DNA from: Planctomycetota bacterium
GTDB lineage: Bacteria; Planctomycetota; Planctomycetia; Pirellulales; UBA1268
Direction of reading: 5' to 3'
NCBI GenBank assembly: GCA_016872555.1
Contig: VGZO01000012.1
Coordinates: 1 to 64,000, forward strand
DNA length: 64,000 nt
Shown here: one piece after another, positions 60,847 through 64,000 of the stretch
How positions within the stretch are numbered: position 1 is the stretch's first letter
How the letters are laid out: each line of letters starts with the position of its first letter
Position numbers and translations under genes: made by a program
Notes under the pieces: model-generated
What the model was told of the DNA's origin: nothing
Database searches by the model: none
The model's input: the letters and a program-made list of their open reading frames with translations, nothing else

Positions 60847-61738
60847 TCGCCGCTCGACCGGCGGCTGCATCGCGTCGTGGTGCGCGGCCGTGCTCGTGCC
60901 GCTGGCGAGCGGTTGCGGCTCCGATCGGGTCGCCGCCCCATCGGCCGATGCCGGCCTTGCCGCCGAGCTGCGCTCGCGGTTGGCCTCGGCGTCGCCCGCC
61001 GCGGCAGCCGCTGACGCGGCCCCGGTCGGAACCGGCTGGGCGACGCTGAAAGGGCGGTTCGTCTTCGCCGGTGATCCGGGAACGCCCCGGGCGCTCGTGG
61101 CCGACAAAGACACCGAAGTGTGCTCCAAGGACGGCGTCAAGTTGCTCGATCGGTCGCTTCTCGTCGATCCGTCCGGCAAGGGGCTGGCGAACGTCGTCCT
61201 GTTCGTGCGAAAGGCGAGCCGGGTGAAGGAGGCGACGCCGTCTTCGACGCCGGTCGTCTTCGATCAGAAAAACTGCGAGTTCCTGGCCCCGGTGGTTGCG
61301 GCCCGTGTCGGTCAGCCGGTCGACGTCAAGAACAGCGATCCGATCGGCCACAACACCAACGTCGCCGGGTCGGACTTCAACCAGTTGATCCCCGCCGGCG
61401 GCAGCACCGCCTACGTGCCGAAGGCGGAAACGGGGCTGCCGACGATGGTGACCTGCAACGTCCACCCGTGGATGAAGGCGTACATGGTGTTCCGCAAGGA
61501 CGGCTATGTCGCCGTCTCGGCAGCCGACGGTTCGTTCACGATTCCCGACCTGCCGGCCGGGGAGTTGCTCGAGTTCCAGGTGTGGCACGAGCGGTCGACC
61601 GGTGCCAACGGCGCGCTGGGGCTCGACAAGCCCGATCTCAAGTGGACCCCCAAGGGGCGCTTCCAGATCAAGCTCGAGGAAAACGAAGTCAAGGATCTCG
61701 GCACGCTCGACGTTCCCGCATCAGCCATCGGAACCTGA
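60824..61738 (+). CDS. Cupredoxin-like lipoprotein, paralogue 2
   Basis: 304 residues if started at the ATG at 60824, which overlaps the previous gene by 23 bp; GGGAG lies 12 nt upstream. This start gives a lipoprotein-type signal (SWCAAVLVPLASGCGSDR). A GTG at 60890 is the other candidate. The body repeats paralogue 1: WATLKGRFVFAGDPGTPRA, the copper-ligand candidates SDPIGHNTNVAG and VTCNVHPWMKAYM, and DGSFTIPDLPAGELLEFQVW. It has an extra Ala-rich linker after the lipid anchor. The two genes are a tandem duplication that diverged into a soluble and a membrane-tethered form. Confidence 0.8.
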   Translation: MRACSRSDRRSTGGCIASWCAAVLVPLASGCGSDRVAAPSADAGLAAELRSRLASASPAAAAADAAPVGTGWATLKGRFVFAGDPGTPRALVADKDTEVCSKDGVKLLDRSLLVDPSGKGLANVVLFVRKASRVKEATPSSTPVVFDQKNCEFLAPVVAARVGQPVDVKNSDPIGHNTNVAGSDFNQLIPAGGSTAYVPKAETGLPTMVTCNVHPWMKAYMVFRKDGYVAVSAADGSFTIPDLPAGELLEFQVWHERSTGANGALGLDKPDLKWTPKGRFQIKLEENEVKDLGTLDVPASAIGT

Positions 61739-61751
61739 CGAATCTCCTCCC

Positions 61752-63092
61752 ATGATCCCTTCAACGCATCCTTCGTCCGTCGCCTCCCGTGGCATCGCCG
61801 CCGGCTCGCTCTCGGGCACGGCCCCGGCGGTGTCGCGTCCGCCCGCGATCGGCTTGTCGTGGCTCGCGGTCGGTGTCGTCGTCACCGTGGCGATCGCCAC
61901 GACGGGGTGCGGCGGCGCCCCGGCCGCTTCGTTCCGGGCGAATCTCGTCGAGTCGACGAAGCAGCGGCTGACCCCCCAGCAGGAGCGCCAGGTCGCGACG
62001 GTCATGCTGGCGCTGTTCGGCACGCCCGACGAGCCGGTGGCCCTCCCCGAGACGGGGCTCGACCAGGCCAAACTCACGCTCGCCGCAGGTCCGGTCCGCA
62101 GCGACATCGTCGGCCGCAAAAACGGCTTGTACCGCGAGCACTGTGCCCACTGCCACGGGATCACCGGCGACGGTCTTGGACCCACGGCGGCGTTTCTCAA
62201 TCCCTATCCGCGCGACTACCGCCCCGGAGTGTTCAAGTTCAAGAGCACCGAACGGGCCGACAAGCCGACCCGCGACGATCTGGTGCGCCTCCTTCACAAC
62301 GGCGTGCCGGGGACCTCGATGCCGTCGTTCGCCCTGCTCAGCGAGACTCAGGTCGACGCGCTTGTCGAGTACGTCAAGTACCTGTCGATCCGCGGCGAAA
62401 CCGAATTGGCTCTCGCCCGGGCGTTCTTCGAGCTCGATGACGAAGCCAAGGGGGAGCTGCAGCAGACGCGGGAATTCCTCGTCGACGAGATGCTCACGCC
62501 GGTCGCCGACAAGTGGCGGGCGGCGGATGAGGCGCGGATTCCGGTTCCCGAGATGCCGGCCGACATCGACATGGCCGCATCGATCGCCAAGGGCAAGGAG
62601 CTGTTCTACGGCGACAAGGCCAACTGCGTGAAATGCCACGGCGTCACCGGCCTCGGCGATGGCCAGGCCAACGACTACGACGATTGGAACAAGAACATCG
62701 TCGAGATCACCAAGGAGATCGACGGCACCGCCGAGCGGGCCCGCGAGGCCAAGACCTCCGGCATGACGGAGGAACAACGCGCCGAACACCGTGCCAACAT
62801 CGCCTGGGTGAACCGCTTCCACGGCGTTCTCGACGGCGACGCACTGCAGCCGCGCACGATCCCGCCGCGGAACCTGCGCCAGGGGATCTACCGGGGCGGG
62901 AGGCGGCCGCTCGATCTGTACTACCGGATCCACGCCGGGATCAACGGCGCGCCGATGCCGGCCGCGAAGGGGACGGTTCCGCCGGAGGACATCTGGCACA
63001 TCGTCAATTACGTGCGCTCGTTGCCCTACGGCTTCGATGGTGAGTTGGGTGCGGACCGGTCGACCACGTCGGTGCAGCGCGACCGGATGTGA
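61752..63092 (+). CDS. Membrane-anchored di-heme cytochrome c
   Basis: 446 residues from the ATG at 61752. A long N-terminus with a hydrophobic span ending in Cys (LAVGVVVTVAIATTGCGGAP) suggests a lipoprotein. Two cytochrome c domains follow, CAHCHGITGDGLGPTAAFLN (Cys131) and CVKCHGVTGLGDGQANDYDD (Cys292), each with Met candidates downstream (GVPGTSMPSFALLSE and NGAPMPAAKGTVPPEDI). A helical linker rich in Glu/Lys/Arg separates them. It is the probable electron donor to the oxidase whose subunit II is encoded next. Confidence 0.9.
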   Translation: MIPSTHPSSVASRGIAAGSLSGTAPAVSRPPAIGLSWLAVGVVVTVAIATTGCGGAPAASFRANLVESTKQRLTPQQERQVATVMLALFGTPDEPVALPETGLDQAKLTLAAGPVRSDIVGRKNGLYREHCAHCHGITGDGLGPTAAFLNPYPRDYRPGVFKFKSTERADKPTRDDLVRLLHNGVPGTSMPSFALLSETQVDALVEYVKYLSIRGETELALARAFFELDDEAKGELQQTREFLVDEMLTPVADKWRAADEARIPVPEMPADIDMAASIAKGKELFYGDKANCVKCHGVTGLGDGQANDYDDWNKNIVEITKEIDGTAERAREAKTSGMTEEQRAEHRANIAWVNRFHGVLDGDALQPRTIPPRNLRQGIYRGGRRPLDLYYRIHAGINGAPMPAAKGTVPPEDIWHIVNYVRSLPYGFDGELGADRSTTSVQRDRM

Positions 63093-63177
63093 CGGCGGGG
63101 GTGGGGTCTGGTGGATGCCGTCGCCCCGGAGCGCCGGTCGGCGGTGGTGACCAAGGCGGGAACCAGGAGCGACGACC

Positions 63178-63972
63178 GTGGGCAATCGTTTGGCCGGTAT
63201 TTTTTGGAGCCTGCTGTTCCTCGCCGTGCCGGTGCTCGGCGTGGCGACGTTCGTCGTCGGCCCGCTGTACGACATCTGGCTGCCGAAAGACGTCTCCGTC
63301 CACGGGCGGTCGATCGACTCGCTGTTCTACTTCATCCTCGTCCTCACCGGCGTCGTGTTCGTCGTCACCGAGGTGCTGCTGTTCTGGTTCCTGTGGAAGT
63401 ACGACGCCGCCCGCCCCAACCCGGTGGCGGCGTTCATCCATGGCAGCCATACGCTCGAGGTCGTGTGGACGATCATCCCGGCGGCGACGCTGCTGTTCCT
63501 CTCGATCTACCAGATGAACACCTGGGCCGACGTCAAGATGCGGCGGCCACGGATCCCCCCCACCGTCGAGGTCGTGGCGCGGCAGTTCGAGTGGCGTCTC
63601 CGTTACCCGGGGCGCGACGGCGAACTGGGCACGCCCGACGACTTGTTCCTCGTCAACGACCTGCACGTGCCGGTCGACGAGGAGGTGCTCGTACAGCTCA
63701 AGAGCATGGACGTGCTCCACAGCTTCTTCCTCCCCAACCTCCGCATCAAGCAGGACGCGGTCCCGGGAATGAAGACGCCGGTGTGGTTCAAGGCCACCGA
63801 GGTCGGGCAGTATGACATCGTCTGTGCCGAACTGTGCGGTTGGGGCCACTACAAGATGAAGGGGCGGATCACCGTCGACACCCGCGAGGATTACGAGCGC
63901 TGGCTCGAGGAGATCGAGGCCCGTCAGGAAGCCACACAGCCCGAGCCAGTCGCCGAGGTGGCCGGCCAGTGA
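63178..63972 (+). CDS. coxB: Cytochrome c oxidase subunit II
   Basis: 264 residues, GTG start with AGGAG 8 nt upstream. Two transmembrane helices (FWSLLFLAVPVLGVATFVVG and FYFILVLTGVVFVVTEVLLF) precede a cupredoxin domain with the full CuA site: His in MDVLHSFFLPNLRIKQD, CAELCGWGHYKMKG (Cys216, Cys220, His224, Met227). It has the aromatic EWRLRYPG region for electron entry. The window ends 28 bp later, where coxA would be expected. Confidence 0.96.
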   Translation: MGNRLAGIFWSLLFLAVPVLGVATFVVGPLYDIWLPKDVSVHGRSIDSLFYFILVLTGVVFVVTEVLLFWFLWKYDAARPNPVAAFIHGSHTLEVVWTIIPAATLLFLSIYQMNTWADVKMRRPRIPPTVEVVARQFEWRLRYPGRDGELGTPDDLFLVNDLHVPVDEEVLVQLKSMDVLHSFFLPNLRIKQDAVPGMKTPVWFKATEVGQYDIVCAELCGWGHYKMKGRITVDTREDYERWLEEIEARQEATQPEPVAEVAGQ

Positions 63973-64000
63973 TCGCCGCCGGCGGCCGAGGGCCCCTGGC

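Overview
This 64 kb window is GC-rich (about 70% by eye), with codon third positions almost always G or C, so nearly every real gene has long ORFs in its other frames. Gene content points to a planctomycete of the Pirellulales type. Evidence: a PVC-type heme-binding dehydrogenase/HEAT/CxxCH protein, a DUF1080-ThuA fusion, three Gfo/Idh/MocA oxidoreductases, a DUF1570 peptidase, a TatC with a large extra domain, a Rieske protein with an Ala/Pro/Lys-rich arm, and a giant multiheme cytochrome beside a split cytochrome b. This is a genus-free inference from family knowledge; no 16S rRNA is present.

Layout. Positions 1-5.9 kb hold a secreted DNRLRE-like protein (minus strand, running off the left edge) divergent from a tight five-gene set: a YeiH-type transporter, a small membrane protein, a UbiA-type prenyltransferase, a TIM-barrel isomerase-like protein and an AlkP/NPP-like protein. 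The last three resemble a reduced Ebo-type metabolite cluster. Positions 5.9-12.1 kb (minus) hold a 2Fe-2S ferredoxin, the DUF1080-ThuA protein, a coiled-coil protein ending in a BRCT-like module, a Tat-exported Gfo/Idh protein and a DUF1570 peptidase. Positions 12.3-16.2 kb (plus) hold a HEAT lipoprotein, a structured intergenic repeat, a large unknown exported protein and a DacZ-like diadenylate cyclase. Positions 17.4-24.5 kb are a housekeeping run: polA, coaE, rho, ribH, nusB, ftsY. An outer-membrane beta-barrel protein, a second copy of the structured repeat and a large two-module alpha/beta hydrolase follow, then the minus-strand PVC heme protein.

Positions 32.7-51.3 kb carry a thioredoxin-like protein, a WspA-like chemoreceptor, tRNA-Leu(UAA), a DUF420 protein, tatC, apgM and a degenerate phosphoglucose-isomerase-like protein. 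After these come an MBL hydrolase, a Rieske ferredoxin, an HAD phosphatase, two small lipoprotein-type genes and an S9 peptidase. The block ends with an ECF-like sigma factor, a 7Fe ferredoxin with a clear sigma-70 promoter, an HNH endonuclease with a tandem repeat at its stop codon, and purD followed by a Gfo/Idh gene.

Positions 51.6-64 kb are the most distinctive part: one co-directional respiratory locus. It encodes a Rieske protein with three ILAxARA motifs in a long arm, cytochrome b (b6 type), a cytochrome-b C-terminal subunit with an extra membrane domain, and a 1510-residue eight-CxxCH cytochrome with a coiled coil and a PDZ-like insert. Two cupredoxin-like paralogues, a two-heme cytochrome c and cytochrome oxidase subunit II (coxB) follow; the window ends where coxA would be expected. 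The likely job is electron transfer from quinol through the bc-type complex, multiheme cytochrome and copper/heme carriers to a heme-copper oxidase. No phage, transposase, CRISPR array or rRNA gene was seen.
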